Source: Bombella sp. ESL0385
GTDB taxonomy: Bacteria; Pseudomonadota; Alphaproteobacteria; Acetobacterales; Acetobacteraceae
Assembly: GCF_009725755.1 (NCBI RefSeq)
Contig: NZ_WNIJ01000001.1
Span: forward strand, 1,178,001-1,242,000
Reading direction: 5' to 3'
DNA: 64,000 nt
In this document: positions 29,103 through 38,750 of the stretch, in pieces
Position numbering within the stretch: position 1 is the first letter of the stretch
Layout of the letters: the number at the start of each line of letters is the position of its first letter
Translations under genes and position numbers: made by a program
The notes under the pieces: generated by a model
Told to the model about the DNA's origin: nothing
Database searches by the model: none
Seen by the model: only the letters and a program-made list of their open reading frames with translations

Positions 29103-29546
29103 ATGACCAGCTCTCTGCTTTGGGGCGTTGTCCTTGCCCTACATCTTCTTTGTATCACCTATTGGGTTGGTGGGGCTATTTTCTGCCTACAAACACGCCG
29201 CACCACACGTTTATTAGACGCCCAACAAGCCAGCACGGTTTTATTACAGAGCTATAGCCGTTTTTTAAGAGCATTATGGCATGTTATTCCTCTTGCTATT
29301 CTCAGCGGCATTGCGCTCATCATCCACGCAGGTGGGCATCTACCATGGCCGTATCATCTTATGGCCCTGTGCGGCCTCTTAATGATTATTCTCTTTCTAA
29401 GCATGACTTTTGGCCCCTTACGGACGGCACGCCGTGCTTTGCGGCCTCAACCGCAGCTCTTTACCATTTTACACCGCCGTACTGCGCTCATGGCACTTTG
29501 TGGCATTATTGCCATCTTTGCCGGGGCTCTTGGTGGGGTGGGCTAA
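29103..29546 (+). CDS. small integral membrane protein, CopD-like
   Basis: A 147-residue protein with four hydrophobic segments (about 5-25, 58-76, 84-102 and 127-145). The first contains ALHLLCITYWVGGAIF, like the H..A...WVGG motif of the CopD/YkoK-type domain and related small heme or copper membrane proteins. No further catalytic motif is visible. It stands alone between divergent nnr and the DEAD-box gene. The function is not established; the family call rests on one motif. Confidence 0.7.
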   Translation: MTSSLLWGVVLALHLLCITYWVGGAIFCLQTRRTTRLLDAQQASTVLLQSYSRFLRALWHVIPLAILSGIALIIHAGGHLPWPYHLMALCGLLMIILFLSMTFGPLRTARRALRPQPQLFTILHRRTALMALCGIIAIFAGALGGVG

Positions 29547-29600
29547 TAAACACCCTGTTTTAACTATAAACCGCTTGGCCTTCACCTTGCCAAAAAGGGC

Positions 29601-29660
29601 TTTTGCAGATAACAAACGGGAAACGCATACTGCAGAAGGTCGTTTCCCCTATCTGCAAAA
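29601..29660 (+). ncRNA. strong stem-loop in the leader of the DEAD-box helicase gene
   Basis: The outer arms TTTTGCAGAT (29601-29610) and ATCTGCAAAA (29651-29660) pair perfectly over 10 bases. The inner arms GGGAAACG (29618-29625) and CGTTTCCC (29641-29648) pair over 8 bases. An asymmetric internal loop (7 and 2 bases) separates them and a 15-base apical loop closes the fold. It lies in a 181-base gap, 68 bases before the helicase start. No T run follows, so it is not a plain terminator; a cis-regulatory RNA is the more interesting reading. Confidence 0.6.
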
Positions 29661-29727
29661 TGCGCGTGGGGCTGTCCGACGGGGTGCCGGATGGCCAGAC
29701 CTGTAACAGCAATAGTCCGAGAGTCAT

Positions 29728-31959
29728 TTGAGCAGCAAAACCTCCTCTGGTCCGTCCAAAACCCGCAGCAGCACAAGCCGCACACGGAAAACCCCTTCCC
29801 CACGCACCAAAACAGCTAAGGCAGAGGCCGAAACGGGAACGGAACCATTAAGCGATGAGGATGTGAAGGCCGACTCTACGCCTACCCCCCCTAAAAAGAC
29901 GACTACGCGCCGCCGCACAACGGCAACGAGCCGCAAAAAAGCCGTCACTCCTGCTGAGACAGAGAGTGGAGCTGATGCTTCTATTGAGGCTGAAGCTGCA
30001 ACTGAGACGCCAAAACGCAAAACACCCACCCGCCGCCGTACAACCAAAGCTACCGCAGCGGAAGAGACCATTCTTGCTGACGGACCTGAAAAGAAGCCCG
30101 CTAAACGGACACGCCGTAAGACGGTGAGTGCAGATGAGGCCCCTACCACCACGGACGATGGCGAGGCCAAAGCCAAACCGACTACGCGTAAAAGAACGAC
30201 CCGCGCCAAAGCAAAACCCGTAGCCTCTGAGCCTGAAGTGACAGATGCGGACGAGGCTCCAGTCCCCAAAACGCAGCGTACACGCCGTAAAAAAGCGGTT
30301 GAATCAAAAACCACTGCACCAGCCGATGAGGCTATAGCAGATGGCGATTCTACCACACCAAAGACAAAGCCCCGTACTACTACGCGGAAGCGGGCAAGTA
30401 CGCGCAACACTAAGAGTGCAGACGCCAATAAACCTGCTGAGCAGACCGAGACACAGCCCGTCACAGCGTCTTCATCGCAGCATAAAGATACCCCTCATCA
30501 TGAGGATGCGGAGCAGGAAGGCCGTCCGCGCTTCCAAGACCTTGCCTTATCAGCCCCTATTCTTAAAGCTGTTGAGGCCATGGGGTATACTCACCCAACG
30601 CCTATCCAAGCTCTTGCCACGCCGGCAATTCTAGCAGGGCGTGATGTGCTGGGGGTTGCCCAAACAGGGACGGGTAAAACAGCCTCTTTCACGCTGCCTC
30701 TTCTAGAGAAGCTCTCCAAATCCCGCGCACGAGCGCGTATGCCGCGTTCGCTCATTCTGGAGCCCACGCGGGAACTAGCATTGCAAGTAGCAGAGAACTT
30801 CAAGCTTTATGGGGCACATCTCCGCCTGACCCACGCTCTATTAATCGGCGGGGGGAAACTGAATGAACAACGCGATATTCTTAATCGTGGGGTAGATGTA
30901 CTCATCGCCACACCGGGGCGTTTACTAGATATGTTCGACCGCGGCGGGCTGCTGCTTACACAAACGGACACGCTCGTTATTGATGAAGCAGACCGTATGC
31001 TAGATATGGGCTTCATCCCTGATATTGAGCGCATTGTCAGCCTCCTCCCTCGCCAGCGTCAGACGCTTTTTTTCTCTGCGACGATGGCACCGGAGATTCG
31101 CCACTTAGCGGATAATTTCCTCAATAACCCGAAGGAAATCACCATTGCGCGGCAATCCTCTGTTGCTAGCACGATTACTGAAGGGCTGCTCATTGTCGAG
31201 AAACGGGATAAAAACCGCGCTATCTCCGCATTACTACGCCATGATGATGTTCAAAATGCCATTATCTTCTGCAACCGGAAGCGCGATGTTGATTCCCTAG
31301 AACATTACCTTACTAAACAGAAGTTCTCTGTAGGGCATCTCCATGGTGACCTCGCCCAAGATGTGCGTTTTGATACGTTAGAGCGTTTTCGCTCTGGTGA
31401 GTTATCCATTCTTGTTTGCTCTGACGTTGCAGCACGCGGGATTGATATTGGCGGGCTTTCCCATGTTGTGAATTACGACCTCCCCTTTAATGCGGAGGAT
31501 TATGTTCACCGTATTGGTCGGACAGGCCGCGCAGGGAAGGAAGGAATCGCCTATAGCCTCGCCACGCCTGATGAGCAAAAGCTGCTCGAAGCTGTTGAGG
31601 CCCTCACCGGTAAGAAAATTGAAGCTATAGAGGTTGAGGATTTCCCCTCCCTGCAATGGCGCGGCGAGGATAAGGCGAAACCATCTCATAAAAAAGATGG
31701 GGCGAAAAATACCCGCCAAGGGCGCAACAAACGCGCCCCAGAGGCAAAAACGGACGAGCAACCCACACCGCCGAAGAAGCAAGCTTCACGCGCTCTTCTT
31801 CCTGAGGCGCGTAAGCATGACCATAAACGCTCTGGTCGGGCGGAGCTGCTCCCCCCTGTGCCAGAGACAAATGGCATGCAGGATGGTTTTGGTGAGAACG
31901 TCCCTGCCTTTATGAAGGTCAGCTATCTGCCAGAGCCGCATGAACCTTCTGATTCATGA
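29728..31959 (+). CDS. DEAD-box RNA helicase with long N-terminal basic/acidic repeat region
   Basis: RhlE-like ATP-dependent RNA helicase of 743 residues. Residues 1-255 are low complexity: repeated basic blocks (RRRTT, RKRTTR, TRRKK) alternate with acidic Asp/Glu stretches, probably disordered RNA-binding tails. The core follows: Q motif, Walker A AQTGTGKT, PTRELA, DEAD in VIDEADRMLD, SAT, and HRIGRTGRAG. The C-terminal tail is again basic. The start is TTG (29728) behind GAGAG; an in-frame TAG lies 15 bases upstream and no ATG occurs before the core. Its stop overlaps the methyltransferase start as ATGA. Confidence 0.9.
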   Translation: MSSKTSSGPSKTRSSTSRTRKTPSPRTKTAKAEAETGTEPLSDEDVKADSTPTPPKKTTTRRRTTATSRKKAVTPAETESGADASIEAEAATETPKRKTPTRRRTTKATAAEETILADGPEKKPAKRTRRKTVSADEAPTTTDDGEAKAKPTTRKRTTRAKAKPVASEPEVTDADEAPVPKTQRTRRKKAVESKTTAPADEAIADGDSTTPKTKPRTTTRKRASTRNTKSADANKPAEQTETQPVTASSSQHKDTPHHEDAEQEGRPRFQDLALSAPILKAVEAMGYTHPTPIQALATPAILAGRDVLGVAQTGTGKTASFTLPLLEKLSKSRARARMPRSLILEPTRELALQVAENFKLYGAHLRLTHALLIGGGKLNEQRDILNRGVDVLIATPGRLLDMFDRGGLLLTQTDTLVIDEADRMLDMGFIPDIERIVSLLPRQRQTLFFSATMAPEIRHLADNFLNNPKEITIARQSSVASTITEGLLIVEKRDKNRAISALLRHDDVQNAIIFCNRKRDVDSLEHYLTKQKFSVGHLHGDLAQDVRFDTLERFRSGELSILVCSDVAARGIDIGGLSHVVNYDLPFNAEDYVHRIGRTGRAGKEGIAYSLATPDEQKLLEAVEALTGKKIEAIEVEDFPSLQWRGEDKAKPSHKKDGAKNTRQGRNKRAPEAKTDEQPTPPKKQASRALLPEARKHDHKRSGRAELLPPVPETNGMQDGFGENVPAFMKVSYLPEPHEPSDS

Positions 31960-33254
31960 GGGGGGATTCCCAGCAATGCCATCTCACGGTCGAGCAGCTA
32001 GGCCGCTCAGGCGATGGGATGGTGCGTTACGAAGGACGCAGCTATTACATCCCCGGCACATTGCCCGGTGAGCAGCTTCATCTACGTTTTCATCACGAAT
32101 CAGTAGAGCTTTTGGGGTGGGATCATTATGCCCCGGAGCGTGTTAACCCCCCTTGTAGCCTTGCAGGCCGTTGTGGGGGGTGTACCCTCCAACATATGGA
32201 GCCTACCGCTCTCCTGCATTGGAAGGCCCAGCACATAGAGCGCGCTTTAACCAAAAGTGGGTTTACCGACCTCCCCACCCCCATAATGTATCAAACCCCA
32301 CCTCATAGCCGCCAAAGGCTGGATGTGGCCCTGCAACGCGTGCCCGGTGGGGTTATTCTCGGCTTACATGAACGCGGTGGGGACCCCGTTGATATGACGG
32401 AATGTCCGCTCATCCGGCCAGAACTATTCGCTCTATTGCCCCCATTGCGTACATGCCTTGCCTCATTAGGGGCTTTGACAGGCCGGGGAGCTTTAGCGAT
32501 TAATCTGCTCGAAAGCGGACCAGACCTCACCTTAGAAACCCCCGCCCCTTTGAGCGGCTCAGACCGTGAAAAACTCGCAGCTTTTGCGCGTGCGCACCAT
32601 ATACCACGCATCACATGGCGGCCTGCCCCCGGCAAAATGATGGAAACTGCTGCCCAGAATGGCCCCGTTTTTCATCATTTTGGGGGTGTAAAAGTCACCC
32701 CGCCCCCCGCTAGTTTCCTCCAAGCCAGTAGCGAGGGTGAGGCCGCTATTTGCGAAGCCGTATTAGCAGGGCTGCCTCCCCTCAACCGTAAAGACCGCAT
32801 TATTGAGCTTTATGCAGGCTGTGGGACATTAACCTTCCCCCTCGCACAGCATGGTTTTGTGAAAGCCTATGAAGGCGATAAAGCGGCTATATCCGCGTTA
32901 CGCGCAGCCACGCATGGAAGTCGCGCTGAGGGAGCAGAGCGCGACTTAAACCGCCAACCTCTCCTCCCAACCGAGCTTAATCAGGCACGCGTTGTTGTGT
33001 TGGACCCACCCTATGCAGGGACGGGCAAGCAACTCGCCTCGCTTATACGCTCGACTGTGCAGGACATCATCTATGTAAGTTGCAGCCCTGCAGCGTTGGA
33101 GAAAGAACTTCCAGCCCTCCACAAAGCTGGGTTCGCCTTGCTCTCATGGCATGTGATTGACCAGTTCCTATGGTCAAGCGACGTAGAGGCCGTCTTAACA
33201 CTCTCGCGCGACCCCAAACGCATCCGCAAGGCGAGAAAAGCACGGCAAAGCTAA
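31956..33254 (+). CDS. RumA/TrmA-type RNA m5U methyltransferase
   Basis: SAM-dependent RNA (uracil-5) methyltransferase of 432 residues. An N-terminal TRAM-like segment precedes a cysteine cluster (CSLAGRCGGCTLQHM) matching the [4Fe-4S] site of RumA. The SAM site is ELYAGCGTLTFPLA, VVLDPPYAG follows, and the catalytic cysteine is in IIYVSCSPAALEKEL. It overlaps the helicase stop by 4 bases, so helicase and rRNA methylase are translationally coupled, suggesting a shared role in ribosome maturation. Whether it targets 23S rRNA U747 or U1939 cannot be told. Confidence 0.9.
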   Translation: MRGDSQQCHLTVEQLGRSGDGMVRYEGRSYYIPGTLPGEQLHLRFHHESVELLGWDHYAPERVNPPCSLAGRCGGCTLQHMEPTALLHWKAQHIERALTKSGFTDLPTPIMYQTPPHSRQRLDVALQRVPGGVILGLHERGGDPVDMTECPLIRPELFALLPPLRTCLASLGALTGRGALAINLLESGPDLTLETPAPLSGSDREKLAAFARAHHIPRITWRPAPGKMMETAAQNGPVFHHFGGVKVTPPPASFLQASSEGEAAICEAVLAGLPPLNRKDRIIELYAGCGTLTFPLAQHGFVKAYEGDKAAISALRAATHGSRAEGAERDLNRQPLLPTELNQARVVVLDPPYAGTGKQLASLIRSTVQDIIYVSCSPAALEKELPALHKAGFALLSWHVIDQFLWSSDVEAVLTLSRDPKRIRKARKARQS

Positions 33255-33266
33255 TCTCTATACCGC

Positions 33267-33623
33267 TTAAACGTGGAAACTTTCCCCGCAGCCGCACCGG
33301 CCTTTCTCATTAGGATTGGTAAAGGTGAATCCTGATTCAAGCTCCTTCACCTCATAATCCATCACAGTACCGATGAGGAACAAAGTGGCCTTGCGGTCCA
33401 CCAGCAACGTCAAGCCATGGTCCTCAACGCGCTCATCCCCTGCTGTGGCCTCAGAGACAAAATCCATCTCATAAGACATGCCAGAGCAACCGCGCTTACC
33501 AACACTAATCCGCAAAAGCTTACCCTGCTCTGCCCCTTCATAAAGGGCTTTTAAACGGGTAGCGGCTTTATCTGTTAAGCTCATCAAGGGTGGTAAAGAA
33601 CGCTTCTTGGGCATTTCTGTCAT
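33267..33623 (-). CDS. sufA: A-type iron-sulfur carrier
   Basis: HesB/IscA family carrier of about 118 residues from ATG 33623 (MTEMPKKRSLPP), behind AGGGGA. The three cluster-ligand cysteines are visible in GKRGCSGMSYEM and GRCGCGESF at the C terminus. It receives Fe-S clusters from SufBCD and delivers them to apo-targets. It is the last gene of the suf operon, 14 bases after sufT. SufA versus ErpA cannot be settled from sequence alone; the operon position favours SufA. Confidence 0.92.
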   Translation of the reverse strand: MTEMPKKRSLPPLMSLTDKAATRLKALYEGAEQGKLLRISVGKRGCSGMSYEMDFVSEATAGDERVEDHGLTLLVDRKATLFLIGTVMDYEVKELESGFTFTNPNEKGRCGCGESFHV

Positions 33624-33637
33624 GATATTCCCCTTGC

Positions 33638-34087
33638 TTAAAACATATTCAAGGCCAAACGGGCCTGATCGCTCATCCGGCTCATATCCCATGGCGGGTC
33701 CCACACGACCTTAACGGTCACTTCCTTCACCGTAGGGACGGAAAGAACAGCGTAACGGACCATCTGGGGTAATTCTTGCGCGCTAGGGCAGTTAGGCGCG
33801 GTAAGGGACATCTCAATATCCACACGGCCATCATCATGCAAATCAATCGTGTAAATCAGCCCTAGCTCATACACATTCACTGGAATTTCCGGGTCAAAGA
33901 CCGTCTCAATCGCAGCAATGACTTCATCTTGCTGTGGCGGCGCATCCACTGGTGGGGGGACAAGCTCCTCCTCCCCCGCATAAGCCTCCTCTTGCGTAGG
34001 CAGGGGCATCCCTTCTGTAGGCGTAGTCGCCTCACCTTCCAGAGGGGCTGTGGAATCATTCATCATCTGGTCATCTGCGCCTGTCAT
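33638..34087 (-). CDS. sufT: SufT-type DUF59 (MIP18-like) iron-sulfur assembly protein
   Basis: About 149 residues from ATG 34087 (MTGADDQMMND), behind GAGGG. The acidic, proline-rich N-terminal 60 residues are probably disordered. The DUF59 domain follows: IETVFDPEIPVNVYELGLIY, then MSLTAPNCPSAQELP with the conserved cysteine, then VKVVWDPPWDMSRMSDQARL. Such proteins aid Fe-S maturation and are usual between sufS and sufA in alphaproteobacteria. It starts 7 bases after sufS ends. Confidence 0.9.
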   Translation of the reverse strand: MTGADDQMMNDSTAPLEGEATTPTEGMPLPTQEEAYAGEEELVPPPVDAPPQQDEVIAAIETVFDPEIPVNVYELGLIYTIDLHDDGRVDIEMSLTAPNCPSAQELPQMVRYAVLSVPTVKEVTVKVVWDPPWDMSRMSDQARLALNMF

Positions 34088-34094
34088 AACACCC

Positions 34095-35306
34095 TCACGC
34101 AAGTAAGCTACGCGTACGCTCAATCCCATGTGCCAGAGCGTCTATATCATCACATGTTGTATAGATAGCAAAGCTAGCGCGTGCTGTCGCTTGCACGCCA
34201 AGCTCATGCATCAATGGTTCGGCACAATGTTGCCCCGCACGGATGGCAATGCCCTGTTGGTCCAGCAGTACAGCCAAATCATGCGGATGAGCCCCCTCCA
34301 CTTGGAAAGAGAACACCCCCCCACGCTCTACAGGGCGGCCCATAATGCGAACACCCTCTAGCCCTTCAAGCCGCTCTTGCGCATAAGCCACCAACTCACG
34401 CTCATGCGCTTCTATCCGCTCAGCCCCTATGCCCTCAACAAAGCGAATAGCCGCCCCAAGGCCGAGCACCTCCAAAATAGCGGGCGTCCCAGCCTCAAAC
34501 TTATGCGGCGCATCCGCCCATGTTGCTGCTTTAAAAGAGACAGAGCGAATCATATCCCCGCCCCCTAGGAAAGGCGGCATCTCCTCCAGCAAAGGCAGCT
34601 TACCCCACAAAATGCCAACACCAGTCGGGCCATATAATTTATGCCCCGTAAAGACAAAGAAATCCGCACCAAGAGCCTGCACATCTACCTTGCGATGCAC
34701 GATAGATTGGGAGCCATCCAAAATGATTTTTGCCCCATAATGATGGGCCAGCTCCACAAGCCGCTTGGCCGGTGTAATGGTCCCCAACACGTTGGACATA
34801 TGCGTGACTGAGACAAGAGCCACACGGCCATCACGCAGCAAATCCTCATAAGCGGTCAGGTCAATATCCCCCGCAGCATTAAGCGGTGCAACGCGCAGCT
34901 CAATACCCAACCGCTCTCGCAACATAAGCCACGGGACGATGTTCGCATGATGCTCCAAGGCGGAAATCAACACCGCTTGGCCAGGTTTTAGCTGATTGCC
35001 TAAGGAATGAGCCAAAAGGTTAAGGCCCTCTGTGCTATTCTTTGTAAAGACAATCTCACGCCGGTCCGCTGCATTAAGGAAGCGCGCTACATCATCACGC
35101 ACGGCCTCATAAGCCTGCGTGGTCCGCTCGCTCATATCATAAAGGCCGCGATGAATATTCGCATAACAATGCCGCGCCGCATGCCCCATAGCCTCGATGA
35201 CACATTCCGGCTTTTGGGCCGAGGCCGCACTATCTAAAAAGACAAGCGGGCGGCCATGTGCCGTCTCTGAAAGAATGGGGAATTGGGCGCGTACATCATC
35301 CAACAT
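34095..35306 (-). CDS. sufS: cysteine desulfurase SufS
   Basis: PLP enzyme of 403 residues that takes sulfur from cysteine for Fe-S assembly. The PLP lysine is Lys223 in VFTGHKLYGPTG, and His119 in ALEHHANIVPW stacks on the cofactor. The persulfide cysteine is Cys361 in IRAGQHCAEPLM, the type II (SufS) context. DGSQSIVHRKVDV is also typical. It overlaps sufD by 11 bases. No SufE gene is seen in the operon. Confidence 0.96.
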   Translation of the reverse strand: MLDDVRAQFPILSETAHGRPLVFLDSAASAQKPECVIEAMGHAARHCYANIHRGLYDMSERTTQAYEAVRDDVARFLNAADRREIVFTKNSTEGLNLLAHSLGNQLKPGQAVLISALEHHANIVPWLMLRERLGIELRVAPLNAAGDIDLTAYEDLLRDGRVALVSVTHMSNVLGTITPAKRLVELAHHYGAKIILDGSQSIVHRKVDVQALGADFFVFTGHKLYGPTGVGILWGKLPLLEEMPPFLGGGDMIRSVSFKAATWADAPHKFEAGTPAILEVLGLGAAIRFVEGIGAERIEAHERELVAYAQERLEGLEGVRIMGRPVERGGVFSFQVEGAHPHDLAVLLDQQGIAIRAGQHCAEPLMHELGVQATARASFAIYTTCDDIDALAHGIERTRSLLA

Positions 35307-36498
35307 GGCCGGGTAATGCCTTTAGCAAATAATGACGGAGGCTCTCATGCTCTACGAGCTCTACCGTCTCTAGCAAGAAAGCCTGTACGAGCATATCACG
35401 CGCCTGCGCCTCTGGCACACCGCGCGAGCGTAGGTAAAAAAGCTGCTCCTCATCCAACGCCCCCACAGTCGCCCCGTGGCTGCATTTGACATCATCAGCA
35501 TAAATCTCAAGCTCTGGCTTGCTGTTCATCTGCCCTTTTTCAGAGAGAAGCAGGGCCTGATTCATCTGATACCCATCCGTCTTTTGGGCAATTTGGTCTA
35601 CCAAAATCTTACCCTGAAAGACCCCTTGCCCTTGCTCGGAGAGGACTGTCCGCACCGTTTGGCGGGATGTGCAATCCGGTGCGGCATGATGAATCATAGA
35701 GGACAGGTCATTCAGCCGCTCTCCATCCACAAGCTGAATCGCATTCACATTCGTATTGCTAAACGGCCCATTAAGCTGGCTAACAACCTCTTGCCGCGCT
35801 AAGGCTCCCCCTTGATTGAGGGTAAAGCTATCATAATTGCCCCGCCCCTCAATCTTGGCCCCAGCAATCGCAAGACGTGCTGCAAGGGGGCTCTCTTTTT
35901 GATGCGTGATATGGCTGAAATGAGCCTCCTCCGCACAATGAACATCCATTTGCGGGTTTGTCAGATACCGCCCAGTCCCCAGCTGAATATCCAGCAAAGT
36001 CAACTTTGCCCCTTTTGCTAAGGTAACACTATGGTGCAAATGGGTGGAGACATCCTCGCCCTCAGTGAGGCTGACCATAATCACCAAACCCGCATCCCGC
36101 TCAGCAGGGACCTTCAACCGCGCACCCGGCTGACGCAAGGCGGCATTCAATCCCGCTGAAAAACGCCCTGTTAGCAAGCGCGGTACAGCGGCCCCATCAC
36201 CATATTCTTGCACTTCCATACAAGCAGGTAGATGGGACAATGCAGGGCAGAATTGCCCATTGGCAAAAACCAAAATCCCATCATGCTGAGGGAGGTCTAG
36301 CTCTGCCACGCTCTGCTTAATGCGCGCCTCCCCCAACGCAGGAGCAGCCTGCCATGCCACCCCATTAAGCGATTGCAACGGCGTATAATGCCATGCTTCC
36401 ACTCGTCTTGTCGGCAGCCCCTCCGTACCGAGCAGGGCTGCACGCTCCCCAGCACGACCCGTTAGAGCCTGCCAAGCTGCTGCCTTATTCTCACTCAC
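35296..36498 (-). CDS. sufD: SufD component of the SufBCD scaffold
   Basis: SufB/SufD family protein of 400 residues with the right-handed beta-helix core and the C-terminal helical motif DDVKCSHGATVGALDEEQLFYLRSRGV, carrying the histidine conserved in SufD. SufD pairs with SufB on a SufC dimer to assemble clusters. Its start overlaps the sufC stop by 4 bases (ATGA). The N-terminal region is less conserved than in SufB, as usual. Confidence 0.94.
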   Translation of the reverse strand: MSENKAAAWQALTGRAGERAALLGTEGLPTRRVEAWHYTPLQSLNGVAWQAAPALGEARIKQSVAELDLPQHDGILVFANGQFCPALSHLPACMEVQEYGDGAAVPRLLTGRFSAGLNAALRQPGARLKVPAERDAGLVIMVSLTEGEDVSTHLHHSVTLAKGAKLTLLDIQLGTGRYLTNPQMDVHCAEEAHFSHITHQKESPLAARLAIAGAKIEGRGNYDSFTLNQGGALARQEVVSQLNGPFSNTNVNAIQLVDGERLNDLSSMIHHAAPDCTSRQTVRTVLSEQGQGVFQGKILVDQIAQKTDGYQMNQALLLSEKGQMNSKPELEIYADDVKCSHGATVGALDEEQLFYLRSRGVPEAQARDMLVQAFLLETVELVEHESLRHYLLKALPGHVG

Positions 36499-37265
36499 GC
36501 TGCGGCCTCAAGAAACTGTTTATAGCCTTGTTTTTCCAGCAATTTGGCCACCTCTGGCCCACCGCTATGGATGATACGCCCATGGGCCATCACATGCACA
36601 CGGTCTGGCACGATGTAATCCAAAAGACGCTGATGATGAGTAATCACCAAAGAAGAGAAATCCGGCCCACGCAGGGAATTAACCCCCTCTGCCACAATAC
36701 GCAGCGCATCAATATCCAAGCCGCTATCTGTCTCATCCAAAATGGCTAAGGAAGGCTTCAATAAGCGCATTTGCAGCACTTCATTACGCTTCTTCTCACC
36801 ACCGGAGAAGCCGACATTCACGGCCCGTTTGAGCATCTCATCCGACATGGAGAGACGCTTTGTCTCTGCCCGTACGAGTTTGAGGAAGCTTACAGCATCC
36901 AACTCCTCCTCCCCGCGGGCCTTGCGCACGGCATTAACGGCGGTCCGCAAGAAGTTAGCGTTATTTACCCCCGGCAATTCCACCGGAGCTTGAAAGGCCA
37001 AAAACACACCAAGAGCAGCGCGTTCTTCTGGCTCTAAAGCTAATAAATCTCGCCCCTTAAACTGCGCTGAGCCTGCCGTAACTTCGTAATCCTCACGCCC
37101 TGCCAGAACATAAGAGAGTGTGGATTTACCAGAGCCATTCGGCCCCATAATGGCATGAACCTCCCCTTTGGGAATCTCCAAGCTTAGGCCCTTTAGAATC
37201 TCCTTTGGGGTGCCATCAGCATCAATCTGGGCTTTCAGCCCCTCAATTTTTAGAAACTCACTCAT
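36495..37265 (-). CDS. sufC: SufC ATPase
   Basis: ABC-type ATPase of 256 residues that drives the SufBCD scaffold rather than a transporter. Walker A is GPNGSGKSTLSYVLAG, the signature is FSGGEKKRNE, and Walker B is LAILDETDSGLDIDAL. The Asp-Ser-Gly-Leu-Asp D-loop and MRLLKPSLAILDE are SufC-specific. It begins 3 bases after sufB ends and overlaps sufD by 4 bases, so the three subunits are coupled. Confidence 0.96.
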   Translation of the reverse strand: MSEFLKIEGLKAQIDADGTPKEILKGLSLEIPKGEVHAIMGPNGSGKSTLSYVLAGREDYEVTAGSAQFKGRDLLALEPEERAALGVFLAFQAPVELPGVNNANFLRTAVNAVRKARGEEELDAVSFLKLVRAETKRLSMSDEMLKRAVNVGFSGGEKKRNEVLQMRLLKPSLAILDETDSGLDIDALRIVAEGVNSLRGPDFSSLVITHHQRLLDYIVPDRVHVMAHGRIIHSGGPEVAKLLEKQGYKQFLEAAA

Positions 37266-37268
37266 ACC

Positions 37269-38750
37269 TTACCCCACGCTTCCTTCTAGGCTGATTTGAA
37301 GCAATTTCTGCGCTTCCACAGCGAATTCCATTGGCAGCTCTTTAAGCACTTCCCGGCAAAAACCATTGACGATAAGCCCCACAGCTTCCTCCTCGGAAAA
37401 ACCACGGGAGCGACAATAAAAGAGCTGGTCCTCAGAGATTTTGGAGGTTGTGGCCTCATGCTCGACACGCGCACTCAGAGAGCGGCTCTCGATGTAAGGC
37501 ACTGTATGCGCCCCGCATTGGTCGCCAATAAGCAAGCTATCGCATTGCGTAAAGTTCCGCCCATTGCGTGCCTTTGGCTGCATCCGCACCAAACCACGAT
37601 ACGTGCTATCGGACTTCCCTGCCGAGATTGTCTTTGCCACAATGGTGGAGCGTGTATCGGGGGCGAGATGGATCATCTTCGTACCCGTATCAGCTTGTTG
37701 ATGACCATTTGTGACGGCAACGGAGTAAAACTCCCCCACTGAGCCTTTACCGGCAAGAATACAGGAAGGGTACTTCCATGTAATGGCAGAGCCTGTTTCT
37801 ACCTGCGTCCACGAGATGCGGGCGCGATCGCCTTTGCAAATCCCCCGCTTGGTTACGAAGTTATAGATACCGCCTTTGCCATCCTCATCACCGGGATACC
37901 AGTTTTGCACTGTGGAATATTTAATGGAGGCATCCTCCATCGCCACAAGCTCTACAACAGCAGCATGAAGCTGATTTTCATCACGCTGCGGGGCTGTACA
38001 GCCCTCCAGATAGGACACTGTGGCACGGTCCTCAGCGATGATTAAGGTCCGCTCAAACTGCCCAGTATTACGAGCATTAATGCGGAAGTAAGTGGATAGC
38101 TCCATCGGGCAACGTACCCCTTTAGGCACATAGACGAAAGAACCATCGGTAAAAACAGCTGAGTTTAACGCCGAGAAGAAATTATCCCCCACTGGCACAA
38201 CCGTGCCGAGATACTTCTTCACCAAGTCTGGATGCTCAATAATCGCCTCAGAAATTGGGCAGAAAATCACTCCCGCTTCGGCCAATGTTTTACGGAAAGT
38301 CGTCGCAACAGAGACGCTATCAAACACCGCATCAACGGCAACGGGCGTTTTTTGCCCGGCCCCCTCAACACCAGCGAGCATCTCTTGCTCATGCAGGGGG
38401 ATGCCGAGCTTCTCGTAAGTCTTCAGCAGTTCGGGATCCACCTCATCAAGGCTTTTAGGCCCCGGCTTCTTTTTAGGCTGAGCGAAATAATGGGCATCTT
38501 GATAATCAATGGGAGGGTGCTTCACCTTCGCCCAATTTGGCTCGCTCATCTCCTGCCAAGACCGAAACGCCTTTAACCGCCATTCCAACATCCATTGCGG
38601 TTCTTTCTTCCGTGCAGAGATGAGCCGGACGATGTCCTCATTCAGTCCCTTAGGGGCGAGGTCCATCTCCACATCTGTCTCAAAGCCCCATTCATAATTG
38701 GACTTTGCCAGTTTCTCTACAGCTTCACGAGTTTCCGACACAGCCGGCAT
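37269..38750 (-). CDS. sufB: SufB scaffold protein
   Basis: Main Fe-S scaffold subunit, 493 residues. SufB signatures are clear: [56 protein letters not shown], and the C-terminal [22 protein letters not shown] with the essential Glu/Cys neighbourhood. The ATG at 38750 follows a perfect GGAGG, and the gene overlaps the regulator's end by 26 bases, so regulator and scaffold are on one message. Confidence 0.96.
   Translation of the reverse strand: MPAVSETREAVEKLAKSNYEWGFETDVEMDLAPKGLNEDIVRLISARKKEPQWMLEWRLKAFRSWQEMSEPNWAKVKHPPIDYQDAHYFAQPKKKPGPKSLDEVDPELLKTYEKLGIPLHEQEMLAGVEGAGQKTPVAVDAVFDSVSVATTFRKTLAEAGVIFCPISEAIIEHPDLVKKYLGTVVPVGDNFFSALNSAVFTDGSFVYVPKGVRCPMELSTYFRINARNTGQFERTLIIAEDRATVSYLEGCTAPQRDENQLHAAVVELVAMEDASIKYSTVQNWYPGDEDGKGGIYNFVTKRGICKGDRARISWTQVETGSAITWKYPSCILAGKGSVGEFYSVAVTNGHQQADTGTKMIHLAPDTRSTIVAKTISAGKSDSTYRGLVRMQPKARNGRNFTQCDSLLIGDQCGAHTVPYIESRSLSARVEHEATTSKISEDQLFYCRSRGFSEEEAVGLIVNGFCREVLKELPMEFAVEAQKLLQISLEGSVG

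Noticed and set aside
29724-30464. Minus-strand reading frame of 246 codons opposite the helicase N terminus
   Set aside because: It is valine/serine/alanine low complexity, produced by the repeat codons of the helicase tail on the other strand.
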